Below, piece by piece: positions 17,101-22,698 of a stretch of 32,955 nucleotides of DNA; the first letter of the stretch is position 1, and every line of letters begins with the position of its first letter. This stretch comes from a virus. A program made the translations under genes and the position numbers. The notes under the pieces are model-generated. The model searched no databases. It was given only the letters and a program-made list of their open reading frames with translations, and was not told the DNA's origin. The DNA is taken from IMG/VR virus record IMGVR_UViG_3300032516_000101, positions 1 to 32,955 of that record; one strand, 5' to 3'.

Positions 17101-17143
17101 CTTGATGAGCAGGCCGGTAATGAGAACAATGGGCAGTAGATAA
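14099..17143 (+). CDS. Giant baseplate/tail protein with LamG domains
   Basis: A protein of 1014 residues. The N-terminal 110 residues are Tyr/Ser/Trp-rich. A concanavalin/LamG-like beta-sandwich spans roughly 115-305 and ends in the typical GSVDELRIWNSYRTADQI. Residues 410-545 are helical and hold IYKTKGTKESINSFLHCVGL, a pattern found in phage baseplate and tail proteins. A second sandwich-like region runs from about 575 to 790. The C-terminus (MRIIEKLIPARSYFIG) again resembles baseplate proteins. It probably forms part of the baseplate periphery or a fibre that binds host glycans. Its serine use (TCT, TCA, TCG clusters) differs from the early genes. Confidence 0.75.
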   Translation: MTSSPSYRGHDYPVDLSFLSSSAEQSAILESYLRSCEDPGEKINYSDWSNFNTFSSCYNRYNIFLWRLFNEYDRTWSWDEYLNWWDKLNGYEKYAFKQYPSYTGHFYNSGSNSYVVGVDYENKMSLTSSDNALSIEFCCQLTSSYAPGFPDQYMVKRGRNIDQAYYEVFLSASDHVLCSLSSSEMIFRVQSGSVVFSASCPFSSSYYNVGHHFAFCYSSAGAETRAYVDGTLALVTSSSPIGSLVLQTGSSGYSPSVYIGTRCPEPPPGPAIGEYLEGSVDELRIWNSYRTADQIAEYYNRHIHWEPELILYAKFNEPHYITADGSPYNVVYDYAKKPIDLRIQNYSIVNKVSGSLVMADGYDHYDPIILEDYPDVITHINEVWASAKEFDATNRYLITNLIPQSYIDEEEIAKSYNLTNLLYVFARQLDEMKVHIQEIGNFNNAEFVPYKLLQTAIKLYGFESFDNFPMATIGDYLTRHSASNDIIYSVREVNDIFWRNLLSNISYIYKTKGTKESINSFLHCVGLNEEIVSIKDYDSTYSYPITSSYVNKTRYSKVLNFGGRPDNEDIEGTNIYSTASYFAISASQLSYTAQPIYINIEQLISFKPYMYYESGTFYEKIVTSQPNIETGSLWGIKSNIVGGYSEYCLLFVRDITSSFGQIVLRTSSSIDGDIYNLTTPMLDIFNGDYYNVVWRMDLSPIIPTHNVDIRKLGSDGEPELIYSGSTAFEPTFNDPAIYIGAFTGSSVSTYRNTETTQTEVRLCNYPLLDEDLDAHCKNYTSVGMRDPESQYVSLFCHWILDDGIQSTAAGTIDGITNYSSYKSSLDVTGSLFAPSTTGNFYYHLFEYNHLCPDVSLKYNTNEIIYGDHDKINTDFDRVDMLSVEYNAIDALNEDQTRLFSNMNKMSNLIGVPILAHHNNYDLKGINDAYFTRLSGSVSFVNYFNNIAGVDKFYMRIIEKLIPARSYFIGEEKIIESHMLERNKEVTNLSKETTVYRDLGASLMSRPVMRTMGSR

Positions 17144-17203
17144 ATTAACAAACAATTTCTTGTTTTCAATTTAAAATTAACATATAAAGGAAAACAAATA
17201 AAA

Positions 17204-17863
17204 ATGGAAAATGAAAAAAGAAAAAATCTGCCAATTTTGTCGGTGGACGCAGACGGATGCCTCAGGAATTTTATATCCTCTATTATCACAACTTTTCGTA
17301 AGCATATTCCCAATGTAAAAATTGATGTGTTGAACAATGAAAGAACAAATACTCAGGATTTCGCATTTTATAACATCACCAAGTCATTTCCAAAGATGTC
17401 TCCTGATGATGTGAATCGTTTTTGGATTTATGATCATCACGCCGATGTAATGTTAAAAGCTCCTGCTTATGAGTATGCTACCGAGGCAATAAATAGATTA
17501 AGGGCAATTGGATATCCCATCTGGATTGTAACTGATCAGGCGACCGAGGATCTGTTACGAGACACTGTTAAGTGGTTGAAAATTCACAAGATTAGATATG
17601 AAAAATTATACTGCACCGCTGAAAAAGAAAAAATTGATTGCCAAATTTATATTGAGGACAAACCATCTACGATTGAAAACATAATAAGGGCTGGCAAAAA
17701 GGTAATTGTTTTTGATCACATTTATAATCGTGATTTGCCAAAAGACATAAAAAATAAGGTTGTTCGTGTAAAAAATTGGCGTGAAATTGTTGATATTCTT
17801 GAAGATCTTGCTGGAATGAGAAGATCGGCAAAAATTTCGGCTACTCATCCATTACAAAAATAA
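17204..17863 (+). CDS. HAD-superfamily 5'(3')-nucleotidase-like protein
   Basis: A protein of 219 residues with HAD motifs in order: D15-A-D17-G18 (nucleophile and acid), IWIVTDQ (motif II Thr), and IEDKPSTIENI (motif IV acidic site). A helical cap lies between motif I and motif II (about 30-90). This is the layout of NT5C-type deoxyribonucleotidases, which remove the 5' phosphate from dNMPs. In a phage with a PurZ-like enzyme it might act on unwanted dNMPs, but that is speculation. The ATG is preceded by AAAGGAAA with a long spacing. The 60-base gap upstream is AT-rich and holds no further gene. Confidence 0.75.
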   Translation: MENEKRKNLPILSVDADGCLRNFISSIITTFRKHIPNVKIDVLNNERTNTQDFAFYNITKSFPKMSPDDVNRFWIYDHHADVMLKAPAYEYATEAINRLRAIGYPIWIVTDQATEDLLRDTVKWLKIHKIRYEKLYCTAEKEKIDCQIYIEDKPSTIENIIRAGKKVIVFDHIYNRDLPKDIKNKVVRVKNWREIVDILEDLAGMRRSAKISATHPLQK

Positions 17864-17870
17864 CAAATAC

Positions 17871-18236
17871 ATGATTGATTTAAATCAAAAAATAATTCTG
17901 TTATCGACCAAAATAAGAGGTCTCATAAATGAATTTTCACGGGAGAATTTTCCACAATTATTCAATATAAGCCCAAAAGAATTAACTGAAAAACCAGAAC
18001 TTATGAATGCTCTGTGTGACTCGGTAGAAATGACTATTTGCGCAATTGCTGTTGAAATGGGTTTCACTCGAAGAATGCTCGTTGCGCTACCAAGTAAAGA
18101 GATTGATGAAATGATTGAACATTATGAAAAGGTTGGTGCGGGAGCCTATGAAGAATTACTAAAAAAGAAATTTATCGATGCTGCGGAGGAATCGGCGGAA
18201 ATAATAGATATCGACAAAAAGAATGAGTTGAATTAA
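17871..18236 (+). CDS. Unknown helical protein
   Basis: A protein of 121 residues, mainly helical: LNQKIILLSTKIRGLINEF, MNALCDSVEMTICAIAVEMGF, EIDEMIEHYEKVG and an acidic C-terminal helix. No known motif or signal is visible. It follows the HAD gene by seven bases and its TAA shares one base with the ATG of the membrane protein gene, so the three are likely one transcript. Confidence 0.65.
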   Translation: MIDLNQKIILLSTKIRGLINEFSRENFPQLFNISPKELTEKPELMNALCDSVEMTICAIAVEMGFTRRMLVALPSKEIDEMIEHYEKVGAGAYEELLKKKFIDAAEESAEIIDIDKKNELN

Positions 18237-18517
18237 TGTTTTGGATTGTTCTATCAATTATTTTTTTCTTGTTGCTTGGTGCGAGCATCTTTTTAAATAT
18301 CAGGCTATATAAAGCGCATGTGAACTTAGTCGGATTTTTTAGTAAAGAATTTAAAATAATAGAACGAGACTATGAATTTTTTGACAAGGTTGCTCATACT
18401 AATCTACTTATCGAAGATCCTTTGATACGCAGCAACCACAAGCGTATTCAAGCAACGAGAGATCGTTATAGAGAATATGTTGAAGGCGGGAATTTTCCGA
18501 AGTCAGATGAAGAGTAG
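18236..18517 (+). CDS. Small membrane protein with one N-terminal transmembrane helix
   Basis: A protein of 93 residues. Residues 2-22 (WIVLSIIFFLLLGASIFLNI) are a single hydrophobic helix without a cleavage site. The rest is a soluble, charged helical tail. The orientation cannot be decided with certainty; the basic residue distribution after the helix suggests the tail is in the cytoplasm. A role in lysis (spanin or holin-like) cannot be supported because there are no lysis partners nearby. Confidence 0.68.
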   Translation: MFWIVLSIIFFLLLGASIFLNIRLYKAHVNLVGFFSKEFKIIERDYEFFDKVAHTNLLIEDPLIRSNHKRIQATRDRYREYVEGGNFPKSDEE

Positions 18518-18526
18518 GAAATCCGA

Positions 18527-18871
18527 TCAAGTCTTTGGAAGAAGTCCTTCCTGTCGCAGCATTTCTCGTTGATGGCGATGAATCTCCCACTCTTCGGCTT
18601 CTCTTGATACTTTTAGACAATCTGCCGTGCTGAGTCCTTCTGCCCTTGCCTTGTCATAAGCAATTTCACCAGGAGTTGGCGGATTTGTTCGAATGCCCTG
18701 GAGATAGGCGTGGACATTCATCGTATACCCCATGGCATTGAGTAAGAATGGACGAATCTTTTCGATATCTGCCTCCTGGTATGCCTGTGCTCTTTTGAGC
18801 ATCTTCACAAGGGCTTCCGCATCAGCAATCGCGAATTGAATCCGGTCCTTCTCTTCTTGTGTAAGTTTCAT
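18527..18871 (-). CDS. Unknown protein in GC-richer minus-strand cassette
   Basis: A protein of 114 residues, helical, with many Glu and Ala residues (KDRIQFAIADAEALVKMLKRA, EIAYDKARAEGLSTADCLKVSREAEEWEIHRHQREML). GGGAAGG lies about eight bases before the start. Base composition is visibly richer in G and C than in the surrounding + strand genes, pointing to separate origin. It is the last gene of a three-gene - strand unit and faces the end of the membrane-protein gene, with ten bases between the stops and no obvious terminator hairpin. Confidence 0.68.
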   Translation of the reverse strand: MKLTQEEKDRIQFAIADAEALVKMLKRAQAYQEADIEKIRPFLLNAMGYTMNVHAYLQGIRTNPPTPGEIAYDKARAEGLSTADCLKVSREAEEWEIHRHQREMLRQEGLLPKT

Positions 18872-18875
18872 CTTT

Positions 18876-19244
18876 TTAACCTTCCCTTTGCAGGATTTCC
18901 TCGGTGGTCATCGGTGTTTCAGGTCGGAAAGAACAGATTGCGTTTCTCAGTTGATCTGCCCAATCCGGTGCGCATGTCGCCAGGAATTCCTCGTCGATCA
19001 CCTTCGTTCCATCACCTGTCTCCAGAATGAATCGATTTCCTTGTGACCATCCCGCCGATTGCTTTTCGAGGATCAGGCCGTCAACAATTTTCCGATTCTT
19101 AACACACGCGGCGAATGCGTCGATGGCTTCGCGTGGATTTCGGTCCCCGATGCCCACCATTACTGCGTAACAGCGAATAGCCGTAGACCTCGGGAGTGAA
19201 TTTTGGAGCGCAAGGCAAGTGAGAATTTCGTGATAATTCGCCAT
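18876..19244 (-). CDS. Unknown protein in GC-richer minus-strand cassette
   Basis: A protein of 122 residues with no family recognised. The N-terminal half is helical (HEILTCLALQNSLPRSTAIRCYAVMV) and the second part mixed (GNRFILETGDGTKVIDEEFLATC). The start is preceded by AGGGGAAG. It lies four bases before the next cassette gene and ten bases after the 31-codon peptide gene, so the unit is an operon. Codon use with many GCG, GCC and CGG codons sets it apart from neighbouring phage genes. Confidence 0.68.
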   Translation of the reverse strand: MANYHEILTCLALQNSLPRSTAIRCYAVMVGIGDRNPREAIDAFAACVKNRKIVDGLILEKQSAGWSQGNRFILETGDGTKVIDEEFLATCAPDWADQLRNAICSFRPETPMTTEEILQREG

Positions 19245-19253
19245 TTTCTTCCC

Positions 19254-19349
19254 CTAACTCACCATGTCGCTGAAGCTCCCTTCGTCATCGTCCAGCCCCG
19301 CCTCGGCGCACAGGCACGCCTCGGCCTGCTTCGTCGTCTTGCTCGTCAT
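19254..19349 (-). CDS. 31-residue leader peptide gene at the head of the minus cassette
   Basis: A very short frame from ATG (complement of 19347-19349) to TAG (complement of 19254-19256) encodes 31 residues: a basic start, two Cys in ACLCAEAG, then an acidic DDDEGSFSD end. It has the best ribosome site of the region, GGAGGAAAG, four bases before the ATG, directly downstream of a promoter-like TTGACA. It may be a real small protein or a translated leader for the two genes behind it. The two Cys could bind metal or form a disulphide; nothing more can be read. Confidence 0.6.
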   Translation of the reverse strand: MTSKTTKQAEACLCAEAGLDDDEGSFSDMVS

Positions 19350-19374
19350 CGTCTTTCCTCCACCTCGTAACCCT

Positions 19375-19404
19375 ATTAAATCATAATTAGTGGGCTTTTG
19401 TCAA
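19375..19404 (-). promoter_or_regulatory. Sigma-70-like promoter for the minus-strand cassette
   Basis: On the - strand a perfect TTGACA -35 (complement of 19399-19404) is followed after 18 bases by TTTAAT (complement of 19375-19380), a weak -10. The start of transcription would fall near 19368, leaving a leader with the GGAGGAAAG ribosome site at 19353-19361. This would let the host polymerase express the cassette independently of the phage late programme. Confidence 0.5.
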
Positions 19405-19444
19405 TCACAAACACATCCCAGGTAACATGTAATTTTTCATGTAG

Positions 19445-19450
19445 TATAAT
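19445..19450 (+). promoter_or_regulatory. Consensus TATAAT upstream of the GIY-YIG remnant and sigma gene
   Basis: A perfect TATAAT is seen with no good -35 hexamer 16-18 bases upstream. Transcription from it would start at about 19457, at the ATG of the GIY-YIG remnant, and would read through to the sigma-factor gene at 19633 with a leader of about 175 bases. The functional target is therefore more likely the sigma gene than the remnant. Confidence 0.4.
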
Positions 19451-19457
19451 GTAAGAT

Positions 19458-19643
19458 ATGAACAAAACCGGAACTTATTTAATTCGCAACTCAATAAACA
19501 ACAAAGTTTATATTGGGTCTGCCGTGAATAAGAACCCAAATTATGGAAAGCAAACCTGGAATAGTAAGTTAAAAGGAGCACGTCAAGAATTGGTGTGTCT
19601 TCTTTTTAACAGAACAACACTAAAGGATACCAATGTGGTTTAA
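19458..19643 (+). pseudogene. Truncated GIY-YIG endonuclease remnant
   Basis: A frame of 61 residues opens with a clear GIY-YIG start (GTYLIRNSINNKVYIGSAV), but the domain breaks off after about 35 residues: the catalytic Arg and Glu helices and all DNA-binding modules are missing. The following residues have no family resemblance. It looks like a relic of a homing endonuclease left by deletion next to the sigma gene, whose start it overlaps by 11 bases. It could still act as a translated leader. Confidence 0.6.
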
Positions 19644-20445
19644 AAAGAAAGCATCGTCCTCCACTATTAAATACAAGAAAAGGATTGCCAAAAAAAGAAC
19701 TCCTGAACAGAAAAAACGAGCAAAGGAAAAAGAATATAAAAAGAGGAAACACTTCTGTACTACGAAAAGCGGAAAAAGAATCCCTTACTTCAACAAAGAT
19801 ACTGGTATATCAATATCCAAATTTATCTGTTGTAAAGATCCAACAGAAAAAAGTAAAATTTTTGAAGAAGAACTTAAAAAACCATTTATGACCCTCGCGA
19901 GTAACCTCATCTTTGTGTATAAAGCGAGTGAACTTGACGACATCACGAATTTAAGGGATGATTGTGTTCGGTTTATGTATATGAAGATGGAAACATATGA
20001 TCCTAAAAGACCAGAGAAAGCTTTCTCTTATTTCAACATCGTGGCAAGAAATTGGTTGTTCCAACAGCATAATTTGTTCAAGAGATCCGAAAAAAGATTC
20101 TCCTCTATAGACGAGACACAGACAAACAATTATTTAAGAGAGAAATCAAAATCAAATTATGATGAGGACGCGCACGCATTTTTTGATAAGGATTTTATTT
20201 TATTTTTATCGGAGAATTTTGATGTTATTAAAGATTATTGTGTAGAAAGAGATGCGAAAGTTCTTGGTGGTATTGTTTATCTCCTTCAACACATAGAAGA
20301 CATAGATATATACAATAGAAAAGCAGCCCTTCTTTATCTCCGTGACATGCTTAATATGACACCAAAACAAATATCATTATCACTCGGAAGACTAAAAAAA
20401 ATATATTTCGAACTAAAAAAGAAATGGGTAAAAGAAAATTCATAA
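19633..20445 (+). CDS. Probable late RNA polymerase sigma factor (T4 gp55-like)
   Basis: A protein of 270 residues. A very basic N-terminus of about 50 residues (KKRIAKKRTPEQKKRAKEKE) is followed by a helical core. The core holds LRDDCVRFMYMKMETYDP and KAFSYFNIVARNWLFQQHN, which match sigma-70 region 2 as it appears in T4 gp55-type late sigma factors (a pattern like DP...AFSYF..IA.N). The C-terminal part (ISLSLGRLKKIYFELKKKW) is helical. Such proteins direct host RNA polymerase to late promoters. The place, just before tail genes, is suitable. AAAGGA lies five bases before the ATG. Assignment rests on region 2 only. Confidence 0.62.
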   Translation: MWFKKKASSSTIKYKKRIAKKRTPEQKKRAKEKEYKKRKHFCTTKSGKRIPYFNKDTGISISKFICCKDPTEKSKIFEEELKKPFMTLASNLIFVYKASELDDITNLRDDCVRFMYMKMETYDPKRPEKAFSYFNIVARNWLFQQHNLFKRSEKRFSSIDETQTNNYLREKSKSNYDEDAHAFFDKDFILFLSENFDVIKDYCVERDAKVLGGIVYLLQHIEDIDIYNRKAALLYLRDMLNMTPKQISLSLGRLKKIYFELKKKWVKENS

Positions 20446-20447
20446 AG

Positions 20448-20455
20448 ATAATTAA
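20448..20455 (+). promoter_or_regulatory. ATAATTAA motif, candidate late promoter element
   Basis: The octamer ATAATTAA lies in the 28-base gap after the sigma gene, about 18 bases before ATG 20474, followed by an AGAGGTG ribosome site. No -35 hexamer is seen. The same octamer is in the gaps before 14099, 22258, 24502 and 31056. Confidence 0.35.
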
Positions 20456-20473
20456 ATTAGAGGTGTCCATAAG

Positions 20474-20803
20474 ATGGCTAAGAAAGACTTCGAACAAATA
20501 GAAGAGAAAATTTTACATGATAGACAATATTTGCTTGATTTATTGAAAAAAGTTGTCATTGCGGATAATTCTGATTTCTCAATTGTCGGTGGAACAATAA
20601 GTAAAATTTCCGAGACGTTAGCTAGGTTAAACGAACAATTGTTCAATTTGGAAAAGTCTCGTTTGGCCACCAAGAAATCAGACAATAGTTCAATTGATAA
20701 CGATTATAAAGAATTGGCAGATAGCGTTCCTACCCAATTTTCTGATCGAACTCAATCACCCTATCGCAATTTGGAGGAAGGGTCTTCGAGGAGTAGCACA
20801 TAG
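20474..20803 (+). CDS. Unknown small helical protein
   Basis: A protein of 109 residues. Residues 5-65 are two long helices (FEQIEEKILHDRQYLLDLLKK and ISETLARLNEQLFNLEKS) and the last 35 residues are a Ser/Asp/Gln-rich low-complexity tail. AGAGGTG precedes ATG 20474. It comes first in the tail cluster after the sigma gene and may be a small virion or assembly protein; the sequence does not decide. Confidence 0.62.
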   Translation: MAKKDFEQIEEKILHDRQYLLDLLKKVVIADNSDFSIVGGTISKISETLARLNEQLFNLEKSRLATKKSDNSSIDNDYKELADSVPTQFSDRTQSPYRNLEEGSSRSST

Positions 20804-20840
20804 CTAATGCGAAACGAGAAGATTAAACGGGAGATTAGAG

Positions 20841-20921
20841 TGGCCAAGATGTCACCGCAAGGTGGCGTCGTTCGAAGGCAACTGAACGGTCTGGGTGTGG
20901 CAGCCCGGAGGATGTCGCCAT
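20841..20921 (+). ncRNA. Candidate structured RNA (HEARO/omega-RNA-like) ending at an ATG
   Basis: In a GC-rich island, nested helices can be drawn by hand. H1: GATGTCACC (20848-20856) pairs all nine bases, three as G-U, with GGTGGCGTC (20861-20869) across a GCAA tetraloop. H2: GTTC (20870-20873) pairs with GAAC (20884-20887). H3: TCTGGG (20890-20895) pairs with CCCGGA (20904-20909). A closing helix TGGC (20841-20844) with GCCA (20917-20920) touches the start codon ATG 20920. The three-hairpin, closed form directly before a protein resembling the IscB C-terminus recalls HEARO, the RNA found upstream of iscB genes. The fold is not tested by covariation; a 45-codon frame (20807-20944) covers the same bases. 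Confidence 0.45.
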
Positions 20922-21105
20922 GGGATTTAAGAAAGGATCACTAGTTAAGCATCCAAAATATGGATTGGCATATGTTGGTGGGCATTGTGGAGGAAGAATA
21001 ACCATATGTGATTTAACTAATGGTAAAAGAGTAAATCACCATATCAAAAATAGCGATTGTAAATTTTTGACTTATTCTAGTTGGAGAACATATTGTGCCA
21101 ATTAA
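20920..21105 (+). CDS. 61-residue protein resembling the C-terminal (PI/target-interaction) domain of IscB
   Basis: The whole protein reads like the end of IscB-type RNA-guided nucleases: GFKKGSLVKHPKYGLAYVGG, GRITICDLTNGKR and the closing FLTYSSWRT are patterns I recall from cyanobacterial IscB C-termini, a KOW/SH3-like barrel that contacts target DNA. There is no RuvC, bridge helix or HNH domain here or in neighbouring frames, so it is a detached domain, not a full nuclease. Its start lies at the end of a structured-RNA candidate and its stop overlaps the GTG start of the spike gene, so it is embedded in the baseplate operon. It could be a decayed mobile element or a domesticated RNA-binding protein. 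Confidence 0.6.
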   Translation: MGFKKGSLVKHPKYGLAYVGGHCGGRITICDLTNGKRVNHHIKNSDCKFLTYSSWRTYCAN

Positions 21106-22225
21106 TACCGCGAGAAACCCATTCACGATTTTTCAGCGAAGTATGAAAGATTCAATGAATACCAAGGAGGAATATGTCCTCTATAGGGCTGTTGTCAAGG
21201 AAGTTGATTTGGTGGGTGGATTGTATAATAATGGTGCGAGTCCAATAAATTCAATTAAGGGTATTGTTTATAAACCACATGTGGACTCCAATGATTCTTC
21301 ATTTACAATTCTATGGCCGATAGATGATTATGATTCAAAGCCAATTGCTCCGATGGAACATGTTTTCGCAATTTTTGAAAAATCTTCTCTCGATTATGGA
21401 TTTTATTTTGGGCGGATTCCGAATAAAGATAAAAGCTATGTAAGTGCCGATGAGGATCTTATCCAAAATATGTCTGATATGTCTGCGGCGGAAGCGTTTG
21501 GGGTTAGCGAGAACCAACAGCCGATAACAATTAATGACATCGTGACATCCCAAGAGGATTTACAAAGCATCATTGACAAATATAAATCGAGTCTCAAAAA
21601 AAGAATCGCGTTTGAAAAAAGAGTTCAAGATCATTTGTTGTCATGTAAGAACACTGGAAGAATTGTGATCGGTGGTGATAGAAGAGACACACCAGCGAGT
21701 GGATATGAAGATGGAGAAGCAATTGATTGTGTCGTCGGTGTAAAAAAAGAAAATGGAGATCCGGACTTTGAAAATGACTCCTCAAGGACATATTTATCAT
21801 CAAAGAGCAATCCAATTGATGGGCTTGGGAATCAAGATAAAGAAGCCCTTTGGTATGTAAAAAGCGACAACGATGCTCTTATCGCAAGGAAAGATATTCT
21901 CATTGAATCAAAAGATGGTGGCTCAAAAATCAAATTTAATAGGGATGGTTCAATAGAGATTTTTGGGAAAATAAAAGTTACAGTTAAAGCGACGGATGGC
22001 GAGACAACTATTGGCGGAGACACGGGAAATAAAATAGTGACAACAACTAACATCAACATACCACAATTGCTTACCGAGGCCGCAAGTTTCTTAAACGGTA
22101 TTACTTTTTCCGATATCGTAATTGGTGCCGCACCCACTTCTCTAACGGCAATCCAAAATGCTGCTGGTCGCCTACAAACAATTGCTGCGGCCTTAGTTGT
22201 AGCACAAAAATCAAACGCACAATAA
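21095..22225 (+). CDS. Baseplate central spike-like protein (gp5/gpV type)
   Basis: A protein of 376 residues. The N-terminal 120 residues contain an OB-like barrel (YRAVVKEVDLVGG, GIVYKPHV, FTILWPIDDYDSKPIAPMEHVFAIFE) as in spike and hub proteins. Toward the C-terminus, LIARKDILIESKDGGSKIKFNRDGSIEIFGK leads into a repetitive beta region typical of triple-stranded spikes, followed by a helical Ala-rich tail. It would form the membrane-piercing tip of the contractile tail. The GTG start at 21095 has TGGAGA eight bases upstream and overlaps the preceding gene. The position just before the gp25-like gene fits T4-like baseplate gene order. Confidence 0.7.
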   Translation: MPINTARNPFTIFQRSMKDSMNTKEEYVLYRAVVKEVDLVGGLYNNGASPINSIKGIVYKPHVDSNDSSFTILWPIDDYDSKPIAPMEHVFAIFEKSSLDYGFYFGRIPNKDKSYVSADEDLIQNMSDMSAAEAFGVSENQQPITINDIVTSQEDLQSIIDKYKSSLKKRIAFEKRVQDHLLSCKNTGRIVIGGDRRDTPASGYEDGEAIDCVVGVKKENGDPDFENDSSRTYLSSKSNPIDGLGNQDKEALWYVKSDNDALIARKDILIESKDGGSKIKFNRDGSIEIFGKIKVTVKATDGETTIGGDTGNKIVTTTNINIPQLLTEAASFLNGITFSDIVIGAAPTSLTAIQNAAGRLQTIAAALVVAQKSNAQ

Positions 22226-22240
22226 AATTCGCCCAGTTAA

Positions 22241-22248
22241 ATAATTAA
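22241..22248 (+). promoter_or_regulatory. ATAATTAA motif, candidate late promoter element
   Basis: The octamer ATAATTAA lies in the 32-base gap between the spike gene and ATG 22258, followed by an AAGGAA ribosome site. It is one of five such gap copies seen in this window and has no -35 partner. Confidence 0.35.
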
Positions 22249-22257
22249 AATAAGGAA

Positions 22258-22698
22258 ATGTCTAGCAATCAATACAACATTGCTCGTCCTTTGTCCATTT
22301 CAGACGAAGGTATAGCTTTCGAGTCTGATCCTGATGTTCCGGCGGTTGTTAAGCAAAATTTTAAAAACTTATTATTAACCAAAAAACAGGAACGCTTCTT
22401 CAGGCGATCTTATGGATGTGATCTTCTCAACTTATTGTTTGAACCAAAAACTGATGCTCTTAAAAGATCAATTGCCGAAGAAATTGTCAAAGCAACAAAT
22501 ATTTGGTTGAAATTTATTAAGATAGACAAAATTTATGTTATTTATAGTGAAGATCAAATTCCGAGTGATTTGCCGGAAACGGTTCAAGAACCAAACGAAA
22601 CAGAAGTTCTCGTAATCATAAAATATTCATTTACTGCCGGGGTGGATAAGATATTGGATACCCTTTCGCTAACTGTGACTACATACGGAGAACAATGA
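22258..22698 (+). CDS. Baseplate wedge protein, GPW/gp25 family
   Basis: A protein of 146 residues with the gp25 signature: VKQNFKNLLLTKKQERFFRRSYGCDLLNLLFEP, with conserved Asn-Leu-Leu, Arg and Gly positions, followed by the helix IAEEIVKATNIW and C-terminal strands (VLVIIKYSF, DTLSLTVT). In T4 gp25 joins the baseplate wedge and starts sheath assembly, and contractile injection systems all carry a homologue. This gene is the strongest evidence that the phage has a contractile tail. AAGGAA precedes the ATG, and the end overlaps the next gene by four bases. Confidence 0.88.
   Translation: MSSNQYNIARPLSISDEGIAFESDPDVPAVVKQNFKNLLLTKKQERFFRRSYGCDLLNLLFEPKTDALKRSIAEEIVKATNIWLKFIKIDKIYVIYSEDQIPSDLPETVQEPNETEVLVIIKYSFTAGVDKILDTLSLTVTTYGEQ

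Noticed and set aside
18527-19349. Possible insertion sequence, because of the different base composition
   Set aside because: No transposase motif, terminal inverted repeats or target duplication were found by eye.
20860-20920. tRNA gene, because of GTTCGAA and nested hairpins
   Set aside because: There is no seven-base acceptor stem, no 7-base anticodon loop and no properly spaced T-arm; the helices fit another type of RNA.
20807-20944. A 45-codon open frame covering the structured-RNA candidate (starts MRNEKIKREI)
   Set aside because: GAGGAG lies about 13 bases upstream, so it is not impossible, but the base pairing explains the GC-rich stretch better and the frame overlaps the next gene out of phase. 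It is kept as the main alternative to the RNA call.
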